Assembly (NCBI GenBank): GCA_036381495.1
Contig: DASVCS010000067.1
Coordinates: forward strand, 1-16,148
Direction of reading: 5' to 3'
Source of the DNA: DASVCS01 sp036381495
GTDB taxonomy: Bacteria; Gemmatimonadota; Gemmatimonadetes; Longimicrobiales; RSA9
DNA length: 16,148 bases
Positions 7,549 to 16,148 of the stretch are shown piece by piece; positions within the stretch are counted from its first letter, which is position 1; every line of letters starts with the position of its first letter. The translations under genes and the position numbers were made by a program. The notes under the pieces are model-generated. The model worked only from the letters and a program-made list of their open reading frames with translations. It ran no database searches and was not told where the DNA came from.

Positions 7549-8928
7549 CTACCCTTCGGCGCGGACCACGTGCCGGTACCCCTCGGAGCGGAGGATGCGG
7601 ATCGGCGTGCCGGCCGCGATCCACGCGCCCTCGGCCACCACATCGAGCCGTTCGTCTCCGAACTGCCCCGTTCCGGCCGGGCGCAGGTCCGTCACGGCGA
7701 CGCCCGTCGCGCCGACCAGCTCGGCGCGGACCCCCGCCGCCAGGTATCCCATCTCGCGCGACGTCGCCTCACCCAGCATGATCCCCGACCTGATCAACCG
7801 GCGGCTGCGCGGGAGCATGCGCGCCAGCACCCACCCGCTCACCAGCACGATCAGGATCGTCGCCGAGAGCACGCCCGCCGCGTGGCTGTAGTCCATCCCC
7901 GTCGCGAGCTGTCCGATGAGACTGAAGTAGATCCCGGCCAGCAGGGCGATGATGCCCGAGATGCCGAAGAGGCCGAAGCCGGGGACCACGAAGATCTCGA
8001 TGCCCAGCAGGACGAGGCCGATGCCGAGCACGATCAGCTCCTCCCAACCGGCGAGGCCGACCAGGTAGTGGCTGCCGAAGAACAGCGCGAGCAGGCCGGC
8101 GCCGCCCAGACCGGCCAGCCCGAACGTCGGCGTCTTGAACTCGATGAGCAGCGCCAGGAATCCGAGCGAGAGCAGGAGCGGCGCCACGAGCGGGTGGCTG
8201 AAGAAGCGGACGAGCGACTCGGCCCAGTTGACCTCCGCGCGCTGCACCACCGCGCCGCTCAGCTCGAGCCGCTCGAGCAGCGCATCCCAATCGGCGACCT
8301 CGGTCGCGTAGCCGACGCGCACCGCCTCGTCCGAGGTGAGCGTGAGCAGCTTGCCGCGCTCGATCACGCCGGGGATCGCGATGTCCTCGTCCACCATCGC
8401 CTCGGCGATGCGGGGATCCAGCCCCCGGGACTCCGCGAGCGCGCGCATCTCGCTGCGCATGGCGCTCACGATCTTCTCCGGCGCCTTGTGCCCGTCCCCG
8501 GTGACGGGCGTGGCCGCGCCCATGACCGCGCCGGGAATCATGTAGATGCCGTCCGTCGCCATCGCGATCAGGGCGCCGGCCGAGTACGCCCGCCGGTTCA
8601 CGAACGCGTAGACCGGGACCTCGGCCCCGCTCAACGCGTTGACGATCCGCTGCGCCGCATCCACGCGGCCGCCCGGCGTCTCGATGTCCAGGATCACTGC
8701 ACTCGCGCCCGCCGCCTCCGCCTCCCGGATCGCGCGCTCGATGAACGGCGCGAGCCCCAGCTCGATGACTCCCGTGACCGGCACACGGACGACGACGCCC
8801 GCGGCCTCGTCCGCCGCCTGCGGCGGGACGCGCGCGGGCGCGGCACGGACGGCGGCCGCACCCGAGAGGACGGCGAGCGCCGCCACGGCGATACGCCGCA
8901 TCCGTCGTTGCCTGCGCTGGTCGATCAT
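7549..8928 (-). CDS. nfeD: NfeD-family membrane serine protease (long form)
   Basis: A 459-residue protein. A signal peptide at the N-terminus (RRIAVAALAVLSGAAAVRA) is followed by a ClpP-like protease domain: DIETPGGRVDAAQ, then AYSAGALIAMA with the likely nucleophile Ser116, and APEKI with Lys152, matching the Ser-Lys dyad described for archaeal NfeD. About four hydrophobic segments follow (LVAPLLLSLGFLALLIEF, LAGLGGAGLLALFF, LIVLGIGLVLLGIEIFVV, IIALLAGIYFSLIG) plus one more near SATILIVLVSGWVLA, and a C-terminal OB-fold domain (GATGVAVTDLRPAG...GTPIRIL). NfeD proteins pair with flotillins and are thought to process membrane proteins. The start at 8928 has GAGGG close upstream; 8901 is an alternative that keeps the signal peptide. 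First gene of the nfeD-floA operon. Confidence 0.93.
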   Translation of the reverse strand: MIDQRRQRRMRRIAVAALAVLSGAAAVRAAPARVPPQAADEAAGVVVRVPVTGVIELGLAPFIERAIREAEAAGASAVILDIETPGGRVDAAQRIVNALSGAEVPVYAFVNRRAYSAGALIAMATDGIYMIPGAVMGAATPVTGDGHKAPEKIVSAMRSEMRALAESRGLDPRIAEAMVDEDIAIPGVIERGKLLTLTSDEAVRVGYATEVADWDALLERLELSGAVVQRAEVNWAESLVRFFSHPLVAPLLLSLGFLALLIEFKTPTFGLAGLGGAGLLALFFGSHYLVGLAGWEELIVLGIGLVLLGIEIFVVPGFGLFGISGIIALLAGIYFSLIGQLATGMDYSHAAGVLSATILIVLVSGWVLARMLPRSRRLIRSGIMLGEATSREMGYLAAGVRAELVGATGVAVTDLRPAGTGQFGDERLDVVAEGAWIAAGTPIRILRSEGYRHVVRAEG

Positions 8929-9088
8929 GATCCCTCGTACACTTTCCGCGACGGAAGGGTGCGTGCGGCCCGGCCAGTGCGGTTCGCCCGCGGGTTCGGA
9001 GCCGCGTCGCCACTCGCTGCGCTCGGTTCGCGGGCGCCTGCGACTCCGATCGTGATGCGACGACCGCCCTGGCGGAGCAGCCCCGGGC

Positions 9089-9880
9089 TCACCGGCGCAT
9101 GCGCAGCACCTGCTCCGCGTAAAAGGCACGCCGGATGGCGCGCTCGTAGTCGCCCGCGTCGAACGCCTCCCGCGCGCCGCGCAGCAGGCGGCCGGCACGC
9201 TCGCGCCAGATGTCGCGGGCGCCGTCGTTCTCGGCCGCTTCCCCGGCCTCCGCGTCGCCCGACTCCACCGCCCCGTCCGCGCGCCAGGCGCGTTCCGCCC
9301 GTCGGATCAGACGCAGCGCGACGGCGGGCGGCGTCGTCGCGGCCAGCCGGTCGGCCGCCTCGAGCAGCGCCGCGGCCGCCGCCGTCCGATCGCCCCGCGC
9401 GACCGCCGCGCGCGCCCGGTCCACCAGCACACGGCCGGTCGTCAGGGCATCACCGATCCCGGGGAACTGGTCCGCGGCCGCGATCCCCGTGGCCATCCCG
9501 ATCCAGCGCTCGAGCCGGTCCCGCACCTCGGCGAGCTCCGCCGTGTCCAGCGCGGCACCGAGCGCCGGCGCTGCCAGTGCGTACGCCGAACGCCGCAATG
9601 CATCCGCATCCGACGAATCCGGCGCGCTCGCGGCATCCAGCCAGAGTGCCCGCGCATGGACAAGTGCGACGCTGTCCGTCGCGGTGGACCCGCCGGCCCC
9701 CGCGCGCAACGCTCGCTCGACGAGGTTCGGCAGCGTGGGCAGATCGGCGGCCACGCGGAGCGCGGCGCGCGCCTCTTCGGCCACCAGCGCCGAGGGCGGC
9801 CCCGTCAGCGCATCATCGCACGCCGCGGCGCACACCGCTGCGAAGAGGAGGACAACGACGGGTCGGCTGGATACGCGCAT
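9089..9880 (-). CDS. Predicted lipoprotein, helical, unknown function
   Basis: A 263-residue protein with a lipoprotein signal: MRVSSRPVVVLLFAAVCAAA then Cys21, giving an AAAC lipobox. The residues after Cys are Asp-Asp; Asp at +2 favours inner-membrane retention in Enterobacteria, but that rule may not hold here. The mature part is Ala-rich and predicted helical, with patterns such as LVDRARAAVARGDRTAAAAALLEAADRL and AREAFDAGDYERAIRRAFYAEQVLR that look like TPR-type helix pairs. I do not recognise the family. The start at 9880 is preferred over an in-frame ATG at 9910 because the promoter -10 box ends at 9914, so 9910 would sit at or before the transcript start. Transcribed divergently from tetR. 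Confidence 0.8.
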   Translation of the reverse strand: MRVSSRPVVVLLFAAVCAAACDDALTGPPSALVAEEARAALRVAADLPTLPNLVERALRAGAGGSTATDSVALVHARALWLDAASAPDSSDADALRRSAYALAAPALGAALDTAELAEVRDRLERWIGMATGIAAADQFPGIGDALTTGRVLVDRARAAVARGDRTAAAAALLEAADRLAATTPPAVALRLIRRAERAWRADGAVESGDAEAGEAAENDGARDIWRERAGRLLRGAREAFDAGDYERAIRRAFYAEQVLRMRR

Positions 9881-9913
9881 CGGAGGTCCGTGAGCCCGGT
9901 TCGCCTGCATCCG

Positions 9914-9942
9914 AAGTTATCCCTGCACGAATCGGGCGACAA
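9914..9942 (-). promoter_or_regulatory. Promoter of the lipoprotein gene
   Basis: On the minus strand TTGTCG (9942-9937), a 17-base spacer, then TAACTT (9919-9914). The expected transcript start is near 9907, about 27 bases before the ATG at 9880. It has the same architecture as the divergent tetR promoter, with the two -35 boxes only 13 bases apart. Confidence 0.6.
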
Positions 9943-9955
9943 GACTCTCCTCCAC

Positions 9956-9984
9956 TTGACCCGCTCCGGGTCGCCGTCTAGCTT
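9956..9984 (+). promoter_or_regulatory. Promoter of the tetR gene
   Basis: TTGACC (9956-9961), a 17-base spacer, then TAGCTT (9979-9984). The expected transcript start is near 9991, about 31 bases before the ATG at 10022. The TTGAC and TAGCTT boxes suit a housekeeping sigma factor of a high-GC bacterium. Confidence 0.65.
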
Positions 9985-9990
9985 CCTTCT

Positions 9991-10010
9991 TTCGGACGAA
10001 CGCTCGAACA
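9991..10010 (+). promoter_or_regulatory. Candidate TetR operator at the transcript start
   Basis: TTCGGACGAA (9991-10000) is an inverted repeat with TTCG/CGAA arms, placed at the predicted start of transcription where an autorepressor would bind. It overlaps CGAACGCTCG (9997-10006), which fits the left half and centre of the PaaR operator consensus from Thermus (CNAACGNNCGTTNG, recalled). The right half does not match. Tentative. Confidence 0.3.
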
Positions 10011-10021
10011 CCCGGGACCGC

Positions 10022-10678
10022 ATGCCCGAAGAACGGCCCGCCTACGACGCGAAGCTCGACCTCATTGTCCGCACAGCCGCCGCCATCATCGCGGACAAGG
10101 GCTTCCATCGGGCGAGCATCCGCGACATCAGCCGCGCGACCGGTGTCAGCCTCTCGGGCCTCTATTACTACTTCAAGAGCAAGGACGAGCTGCTGTTCCT
10201 GATCCAGGACCACTGCTTCGGCAGGGTGCTGGACAACCTCGAGCGCCTGCTCGAGGGCGTGACCGATCCGGAGGAGCGGCTCCGGATCCTGATCGGGAAC
10301 CACCTGCGGTTCTTCAGCGCCAACATGAAGGAGATGAAGGTCCTCTCCCACGAGGCGGGATCGCTGACGGGGGAGTACCGTGAGCGGGTGAACGCGAAGA
10401 AACGGCGTTACGCGGAGGTCTGCGCGGACATCCTGCGCGCGCTCCGGCCGGCCGGCAGTCCGGTGGACCTGCGCGCGGCCACCTTCTCGCTCTTCGGGAT
10501 GCTGAACTGGATCTACAACTGGTATCACCCGGATCGCGACGAGCCGGTCGAGGCCCTCGCCGAGGATGTCGGCCACCTCTTCCTCCGCGGGTTCCTGGCG
10601 GACCCCGAAGCGGACCGGAAGGTATTCGTCGCGGGCGGCGCGCCGGACGACGCCGGCCCGTCGATCTGGTCGCGGTGA
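10022..10678 (+). CDS. TetR/AcrR-family transcriptional regulator
   Basis: A 218-residue regulator. The N-terminal DNA-binding domain is clear: LIVRTAAAIIADKGFHRASIRDISRATGVSLSGLYYYFKSKDELLFLI, with the helix-turn-helix at about residues 31-52 and the family hallmark LYYYFKSKDELL. The C-terminal ligand domain (about 70-200) is helical and resembles FadR/PaaR/KstR2-type acyl-CoA-responsive repressors, ending in FGMLNWIYNWYHPDRDEPVEALAEDVGHLFLRGF. ATG 10022 is chosen because it follows the predicted promoter and begins just before the HTH domain; CGGGA precedes it. It is first in a plus-strand cluster of acyl-CoA genes, so repression of that cluster with release by phenylacetyl-CoA or another acyl-CoA is likely but inferred. 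PaaR itself is a TetR protein in Thermus. Confidence 0.9.
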   Translation: MPEERPAYDAKLDLIVRTAAAIIADKGFHRASIRDISRATGVSLSGLYYYFKSKDELLFLIQDHCFGRVLDNLERLLEGVTDPEERLRILIGNHLRFFSANMKEMKVLSHEAGSLTGEYRERVNAKKRRYAEVCADILRALRPAGSPVDLRAATFSLFGMLNWIYNWYHPDRDEPVEALAEDVGHLFLRGFLADPEADRKVFVAGGAPDDAGPSIWSR

Positions 10679-10706
10679 GCGAGGCGTGGCCCGGCGTGCG
10701 CCTGGG

Positions 10707-10724
10707 CGGGGCGCCGGAGCCCCG
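10707..10724 (+). terminator. GC hairpin between tetR and the catabolic genes
   Basis: CGGGGC and GCCCCG form a 6-base-pair stem with a 6-base loop (GCCGGA), 28 bases after the tetR stop. No U-tract follows; instead the next bases are mixed and relatively AT-rich. It could be a weak terminator or attenuator separating regulator from operon, or a stability hairpin. Confidence 0.3.
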
Positions 10725-10780
10725 GGCGGAACGATAATGAAGATCGATCAACCATCGAACCCAATGGATCGGAGGCAAGG

Positions 10781-11605
10781 ATGGCGAAGGTGATGGAGAC
10801 GGGACCGGAGACCGCGCGGCTGGTGCACTACGAGGCCCGTGACGGCGTGGCGCTCCTCACGCTGGACGACCCGCCGGCCAACACGTACACCTACGAGATG
10901 ATGCAGCAGCTCGACGCGGCCATCCTCCGCGCGCGCATGGACGAGTCCGTGTCCGTGATCGTGCTGTGCGGCGCCGGCGAGAAGTTCTTCTCCGCGGGCG
11001 CGAACATCGGCATGCTCGCCGAGGTCACGCCCACCTTCAAGTACTACTTCTGCCTGCATGCGAACGAGACGCTCTGCCGCCTCGAACAGACGCCGAAGCT
11101 GGTCATTGCCGCGCTGAACGGGCACACCGTCGGTGGCGGCCTCGAGATCGCGATGGCCGCCGACCTGCGCATCGGCCGCCGGAACGCCGGCAAGGTCGGC
11201 CTCCCGGAGGTCAGCCTGGGCGTGCTCCCCGGGACGGGCGGAACGCAGCGGCTCTCGCGGCTCGTCGGCAAATCGCGCGCGATCGAGCTGATGGTGACCG
11301 GCCGCACCTTCGACTTCGATGAGGCGAAGGCGCTCGGGATCGTCGACGACGTCTACGATGCCGACAGCCGCGATGCCTTCCTCGAACAGGTCCTCGCCTA
11401 CGCGCGGCAGTTCACGCCGCCGAACCGGGCCTCGAAGGCGGTGGGTCACATCAAGCGCGCCGTCCAGACCGGGTGGGAGCTGCCCATCGGCGAGGCGCTG
11501 GCCGTCGAGCGCGAACTCCAGCAGCTCCTCTTCCAGAGCGGCGACGCCCGCGAGGGGCTCACCGCGTACACGGAGAAGCGCAAGCCGCAGTTCGAGGGGA
11601 AGTAG
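10781..11605 (+). CDS. Enoyl-CoA hydratase (crotonase family), PaaF-like candidate
   Basis: A 274-residue crotonase. It hydrates a trans-2-enoyl-CoA to a 3-hydroxyacyl-CoA. Visible signatures: oxyanion-hole segments FFSAGANIGML (about 69-79) and NGHTVGGGLEIAMAADLRI (113-131), then GLPEVSLGVLPGTGGTQRL. Both catalytic glutamates are present, Glu122 in GGGLE and Glu143 in GLPEV, matching Glu144 and Glu164 of the rat enzyme, so true hydratase activity is expected. The C-terminal helices end in GLTAYTEKRKPQF, as in PaaF-type enzymes. The ATG is preceded by GGAGG (10771-10775) at ideal spacing. It follows tetR after 102 bases and leads the catabolic run. In a phenylacetate pathway it would act as 2,3-dehydroadipyl-CoA hydratase; this specificity is inferred from context. 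Confidence 0.9.
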   Translation: MAKVMETGPETARLVHYEARDGVALLTLDDPPANTYTYEMMQQLDAAILRARMDESVSVIVLCGAGEKFFSAGANIGMLAEVTPTFKYYFCLHANETLCRLEQTPKLVIAALNGHTVGGGLEIAMAADLRIGRRNAGKVGLPEVSLGVLPGTGGTQRLSRLVGKSRAIELMVTGRTFDFDEAKALGIVDDVYDADSRDAFLEQVLAYARQFTPPNRASKAVGHIKRAVQTGWELPIGEALAVERELQQLLFQSGDAREGLTAYTEKRKPQFEGK

Positions 11606-11653
11606 CGCACCGCACGCGATCGAGAGTCGGGGCCGAACTCGGAAGGAGGCACC

Positions 11654-13126
11654 ATGGCGACGACGGCGATCCCGGTGGAGCGCCGGGCGCCCAACCGTCT
11701 GTTCATCAACGGCGAATGGGTCGAGGCCGCCGACGGGCGGCGCTTCGCGACGTACAATCCCGCGACGGGCGAGGTCCTGACCGAAGTCGCGGAGGCGGGA
11801 CCCGATGACGTCGCCGCCGCGGTCATGGCGGCGCGCGCAGCCGCGCACGGACCGTGGCGGCAGCTCGATGCGGCCGATCGCGGCGCGCTGCTCTGGAAGC
11901 TGGCCGATGCCATCGAGGCGAACGCCGAGGAACTGACCCGCCTCGAGTCGCTCGACAACGGCAAGCCGGTGCGCGAAGCGCAGATCGACATCCGCATGGT
12001 CGTCGACACCTTCCGCTACTACGCCGGCTGGGCCACCAAGCTGCACGGAGAGACGCTCCCCGTCCGCGGGAACGTCCTCAACTACACGCTGCGCGAGCCG
12101 GTCGGCGTGGTCGGCGCTATCATCCCGTGGAACTTCCCGCTGCTCATGGCGGCCTGGAAGGTGGCTCCCGCACTCGCCTGCGGCAACACGGTGGTCCTCA
12201 AGCCGGCCGAGCAGACGCCGCTCAGCGCGCTCGAGCTCGCGGCGCTCGCCGCGGCCGTCGGCCTCCCGCCGGGCGTGCTCAACGTCCTCCCCGGCTTCGG
12301 CGAGACCGCCGGCGCCGCACTCGTGCGGCATCCCGATGTCGATAAGATCGCGTTCACCGGCTCGACCGCCGTCGGCAAGGTCATCATGCGCGAGGCCGCC
12401 GCGACGCTGAAACGCGTCTCCCTCGAGCTCGGCGGCAAGTCCCCCAACATCGTCTTCGAGGACGCGGACCTCGACGCGGCCGCCCGCGGCGCCTTCGCCG
12501 GCATCTTCTACAACGCGGGCCAGGCGTGCACCGCCGGCTCCCGGCTCCTGGTCCACGAGTCCGTCCACGACGCACTCCTCGAGAGGCTCCTCGAGCGCGC
12601 CGCCCGGCTCCGCCCCGGCGATCCGCTCGACCCGAAGACGCGCTACGGCCCACTGATCTCCGAGGCGCAGCTCGGCCGCGTGTTGGGCTACATCGAGCAG
12701 GGCCGGACCGAGGGCGCCGAACTGCTCGCCGGCGGCGGCCGCGCCCCCTACGACGGCGCCGAACGCGGCTACTGGATCGAGCCGACCATCTTCGACCGCG
12801 TCGCGCCCCAGCACGTCATCGCGCGCGAGGAGATCTTCGGCCCCGTCCTCGCGACCCTCACCTTCCGCGATGACGACGAGGCCATCACCCTCGCCAACGA
12901 CACGATCTACGGCCTCGCCGCCGGCATCTGGACCCGCGACATCAAACGCGCGCACCGCATCGCCCGCGGCATCGGCGCCGGCACCGTCTGGATCAACACC
13001 TATCACCCGCTCGACCCCGCCTCCCCGTTCGGCGGCTACAAGCAGTCCGGCTACGGCCGCGAACTCGGCGAGCACGCCCTCGACCTGTATACGCAGGTCA
13101 AGAGCGTCTGGGTGGAGCTGGGATGA
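11654..13126 (+). CDS. NAD(P)-dependent aldehyde dehydrogenase
   Basis: A 490-residue member of the ALDH superfamily, full length. Key motifs: PWNFP with Asn160, VVLKP with Lys183 for cofactor binding, FTGSTAVG (Rossmann turn), LELGG with general base Glu258, NAGQAC with nucleophile Cys292, EEIFGPV, and the C-terminal SPFGGYKQSGYGRELG. The overall look is that of ALDH1/2, betaine-aldehyde or phenylacetaldehyde dehydrogenases, not that of the fused ring-opening enzyme PaaZ, which also carries a hydratase domain absent here. It oxidises an aldehyde to the acid; phenylacetaldehyde to phenylacetate would fit the neighbours, but the substrate is not determined by sequence. The ATG is backed by GGAAGGAGG (11641-11649). 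The 48-base gap after the hydratase gene suggests one operon. Confidence 0.93.
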   Translation: MATTAIPVERRAPNRLFINGEWVEAADGRRFATYNPATGEVLTEVAEAGPDDVAAAVMAARAAAHGPWRQLDAADRGALLWKLADAIEANAEELTRLESLDNGKPVREAQIDIRMVVDTFRYYAGWATKLHGETLPVRGNVLNYTLREPVGVVGAIIPWNFPLLMAAWKVAPALACGNTVVLKPAEQTPLSALELAALAAAVGLPPGVLNVLPGFGETAGAALVRHPDVDKIAFTGSTAVGKVIMREAAATLKRVSLELGGKSPNIVFEDADLDAAARGAFAGIFYNAGQACTAGSRLLVHESVHDALLERLLERAARLRPGDPLDPKTRYGPLISEAQLGRVLGYIEQGRTEGAELLAGGGRAPYDGAERGYWIEPTIFDRVAPQHVIAREEIFGPVLATLTFRDDDEAITLANDTIYGLAAGIWTRDIKRAHRIARGIGAGTVWINTYHPLDPASPFGGYKQSGYGRELGEHALDLYTQVKSVWVELG

Positions 13127-13205
13127 GGAAGGTCGAGGCCGAGATGCTTGCCGATGCCTGCGACCCCGGCCCGACCCTTGGCCTGAGCCTTTGCCTCGAC
13201 GAATC

Positions 13206-14404
<1,199 letters not shown>

Positions 14405-14408
<4 letters not shown>

Positions 14409-15205
14409 GCGCGCAACGGACGGATGGTGTGCGGGTCGAGCGCGAAGGGGCGGTCGGCTGGATCCGGATCAACCGGCCGGAGCGGTTGAATGCGTTCGCC
14501 GGCACGATGCGGGAGGAGCTGGATGCCGGCCTCGAGACGTTCGCGGGTGACGATTCGATCCGCTGTGTCGTCGTCACCGGCGTTGGCCGCGCGTTCTCGA
14601 CGGGCGGCGATGTCCGGGTGATGGCCGAACTGGCGCGGACCGGGGATCGCGCGCGCTTCGAGGAGCTGGTCCGGCTCGGCGCGCGCATCGTGCGCCGCAT
14701 CGATCGCATGAATCAGCCGGTCATCGCCGCGGTCAACGGTCCGGCCGCCGGCGCGGGCGCGTGTCTGGCGCTCGCCTGCGATCTGCGGATCGCGAGCGAG
14801 ACGGCATCGATCGGTTTCACCTTCGTCCGCGTCGGCCTGCATCCCGACTGGGGCGGGAGCTACTTCCTGCCACGTCTGATCGGGTCGGCCCGGGCCGCCG
14901 AGCTGATCCTGACGGGCGGGATGATCGCCAGTGAACGGGCGGAGCGGCTGGGCATCTTCAATCGCGTCGTGCCCGCGGCGGAGCTCGAAGCCGCCGCCCG
15001 TGATCTGGCGCGCCAGATCGCGGCGGGTCCGGCGCAGGTCATTGCCGCGGCCAAGCGTTCGCTGCGCCAGAGTCTGAACGCGCCGCTCGATGAGATGCTC
15101 GAGATCGAGACGGAGGCGCAGCTCGCCGCGTTCGACTCGCCCGACTTCGTCGAGGGGATCACCGCCTTCGTCGAGAAGCGCGCGCCGCGTTTCGGCAGGC
15201 GGTGA
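14405..15205 (+). CDS. paaG: Crotonase-family enoyl-CoA isomerase, PaaG-like
   Basis: A 266-residue crotonase translated in ATGA overlap with the thiolase, with GGAAGGAG upstream. The oxyanion-hole segments are RAFSTGGDVRVM and NGPAAGAGACLALACDLRI. Both catalytic glutamates of true hydratases are missing: the first is replaced within GAGACLAL, and the second region reads FVRVGLHPDWGGSYFLPRLIG. That GLxPDxGG segment with Asp148 is the hallmark of PaaG-type 1,2-epoxyphenylacetyl-CoA isomerases and relatives, where the Asp is the main acid-base residue. In phenylacetate catabolism PaaG converts the ring epoxide to an oxepin and also shifts double bonds further down the pathway. The C-terminus (FVEGITAFVEKRAPRF) is typical. 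A different Delta3-Delta2-enoyl-CoA isomerase is the main alternative. Confidence 0.87.
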
Positions 15206-15299
15206 GCCCGGCGCGCGGTCGCGTGCGAGTCATCGCGCGCGTCGGCGGTGCGGGATCGGATCGTGGGATGAATCGGGGTTCGAGAACCAGGAATTGTCG

Positions 15300-16148
15300 A
15301 TGAAGCGGGAGCTACGACGCGTGGCGGTGATCGGCGCCGGCACGATGGGGCACGGGATCGCCCAGGTGAGCGCGATGGCGGGGTTCCACACCACGCTCTG
15401 CGACACGGCGGAGGAACGGGTCCGCGCCGGGATCGACCGCGTCCGTGCAAACCTGGACGAGGGCGTCCGGCGCGGCAAGGTCGACCCCGATGTCCGCGCC
15501 GCCACGTTGGACCGGATCCGCGGCGCCGTCGAACTGGCGGAGGCGGTCGCGGACGCGGACCTCGTGATCGAGGCGGTCCCCGAGCGGCTCGACCTGAAAC
15601 TCGACGTCTTCCGGACGCTCGACGCGCACGCACCCGCCGGCGCGGTCCTCGCCACCAACACCTCGAGCCTGAGCGTGACGGAAATCCAGGGGGGCACGGC
15701 CCGGCCGGACCGGGTGCTCGGCCTGCACTTCTTCAACCCGGTCCACCTGATGAAGCTGGTCGAGGTGGTGCGCGGCAGGCAGACGGCGGAGGAGACGGTC
15801 GAGGCCGCGCTCGCGTTCGTCCGGCGCATCGACAAGGAACCGATCGTGGTCAACGACTCGCCGGGCTTCGCATCCTCCCGGCTCGGCGTGGCGCTCGGGC
15901 TCGAGGCCATGCGCATGGTCGAGGAGGGCGTGGCGAGCGCCGAGGCGATCGATCGGGCGATGGAACTCGGCTATCGCCACCCCATGGGTCCGCTGCGCCT
16001 CACCGACCTCGTCGGCCTCGACGTCCGGCTCGACATCGCCCGGTACCTGCACGAGACGCTCGGCTCGGAGCGGTTCCGGCCGCCGGCGATCCTCGAGCGC
16101 CTCGTCGCCGAAGGCAAGCTCGGCCGCAAGACCGGCCAGGGCTTCTAC
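15300..16148 (+). CDS. 3-hydroxyacyl-CoA dehydrogenase, PaaH/Hbd-like, cut at right edge
   Basis: The 283 visible residues are nearly the whole protein of a family usually about 285-290 long; it stops at GRKTGQGFY, typically a few residues before the end. The Rossmann motif is VIGAGTMGHGIAQ (residues 10-22), followed by VIEAVPE, NTSSLSV with Ser122, and GLHFFNPVHLMKLVEVV with the catalytic pair His143 and Glu155. The C-terminal dimerisation domain begins at DSPGF. The position of the active-site Asn (PGFxxNR in mammalian enzymes) reads PGFASSR, so Ser replaces Asn; I recall this variant in some bacterial PaaH-like proteins. It oxidises 3-hydroxyacyl-CoA, here probably 3-hydroxyadipyl-CoA, with NAD, feeding the thiolase. 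The ATG follows AGGA after a 94-base gap. Confidence 0.92.
   Translation, partial: MKRELRRVAVIGAGTMGHGIAQVSAMAGFHTTLCDTAEERVRAGIDRVRANLDEGVRRGKVDPDVRAATLDRIRGAVELAEAVADADLVIEAVPERLDLKLDVFRTLDAHAPAGAVLATNTSSLSVTEIQGGTARPDRVLGLHFFNPVHLMKLVEVVRGRQTAEETVEAALAFVRRIDKEPIVVNDSPGFASSRLGVALGLEAMRMVEEGVASAEAIDRAMELGYRHPMGPLRLTDLVGLDVRLDIARYLHETLGSERFRPPAILERLVAEGKLGRKTGQGFY

Noticed and set aside
9011..9030. CACTCGCTGCGCTCGGTTCG, which resembles part of the ColE1-type origin region
   Set aside because: Only this short word matches; no RNA I/II structure surrounds it, and such words are common in high-GC DNA.
9064..9075. CCGCC/GGCGG hairpin after the lipoprotein gene as a terminator
   Set aside because: The loop would be only two bases and no U-tract follows on the minus strand.
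7546..9981. 811-codon plus-strand open frame opposite nfeD and the lipoprotein gene
   Set aside because: Low-complexity Arg/Asp/Pro-rich translation; shadow of the well-supported minus-strand genes.
10733..10738. GATAAT as a -10 box for the catabolic genes
   Set aside because: No acceptable -35 lies 16-18 bases upstream (GGCGCC region), so it is not listed as a promoter.
15277..15288. GGTTC-GA-GAACC palindrome before the dehydrogenase gene
   Set aside because: Short, single copy, with no matching site at the other promoters; not enough to call an operator.

Overview
The window is very GC-rich (roughly 70% by eye, not computed), with genes packed on both strands. Lineage is an inference only. 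A teneurin-like YD-repeat exoprotein, an nfeD-floA pair, lipoprotein signals and TTGxCx-N17-TAxCTT promoters fit a high-GC Gram-negative such as Gemmatimonadota, but no marker gene is present to prove it.

Left third (1-4890, minus strand): one giant secreted protein that runs off the left edge. Its modules run: signal peptide, Gly/Ala-rich linker, three tandem Ig-like repeats, a transthyretin-like domain, an FN-plug-like region, six NHL blades, and the start of the YD-repeat shell. From the transthyretin-like domain onward this is the module order of the animal teneurins. The reading frame is broken twice by compensating single-base shifts, near 4441-4444 and near 898. An 877-base gap (4891-5767) follows with no convincing gene. 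It holds an AT-rich promoter-like island and a short direct repeat.

Centre (5768-9880, minus strand): an nfeD-floA membrane-microdomain operon with a third, unrecognised membrane-anchored gene coupled to floA. A perfect G-quadruplex motif contains the stop codon of that third gene. Upstream of nfeD is a separate lipoprotein gene of unknown function. Its promoter lies back-to-back with that of tetR.

Right part (9956-16148, plus strand): a TetR-family regulator, then enoyl-CoA hydratase, aldehyde dehydrogenase, a PaaJ/PcaF-like thiolase, a PaaG-like crotonase and a 3-hydroxyacyl-CoA dehydrogenase (cut a few residues before its end). Together they look like the lower, beta-oxidation-like half of phenylacetyl-CoA degradation: isomerisation, hydration, dehydrogenation and thiolysis. 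The TetR protein would be a PaaR/FadR-type acyl-CoA-responsive repressor. No ring-epoxidising paaABCDE, paaK or fused paaZ gene is visible in the window, so the pathway assignment is inferred.
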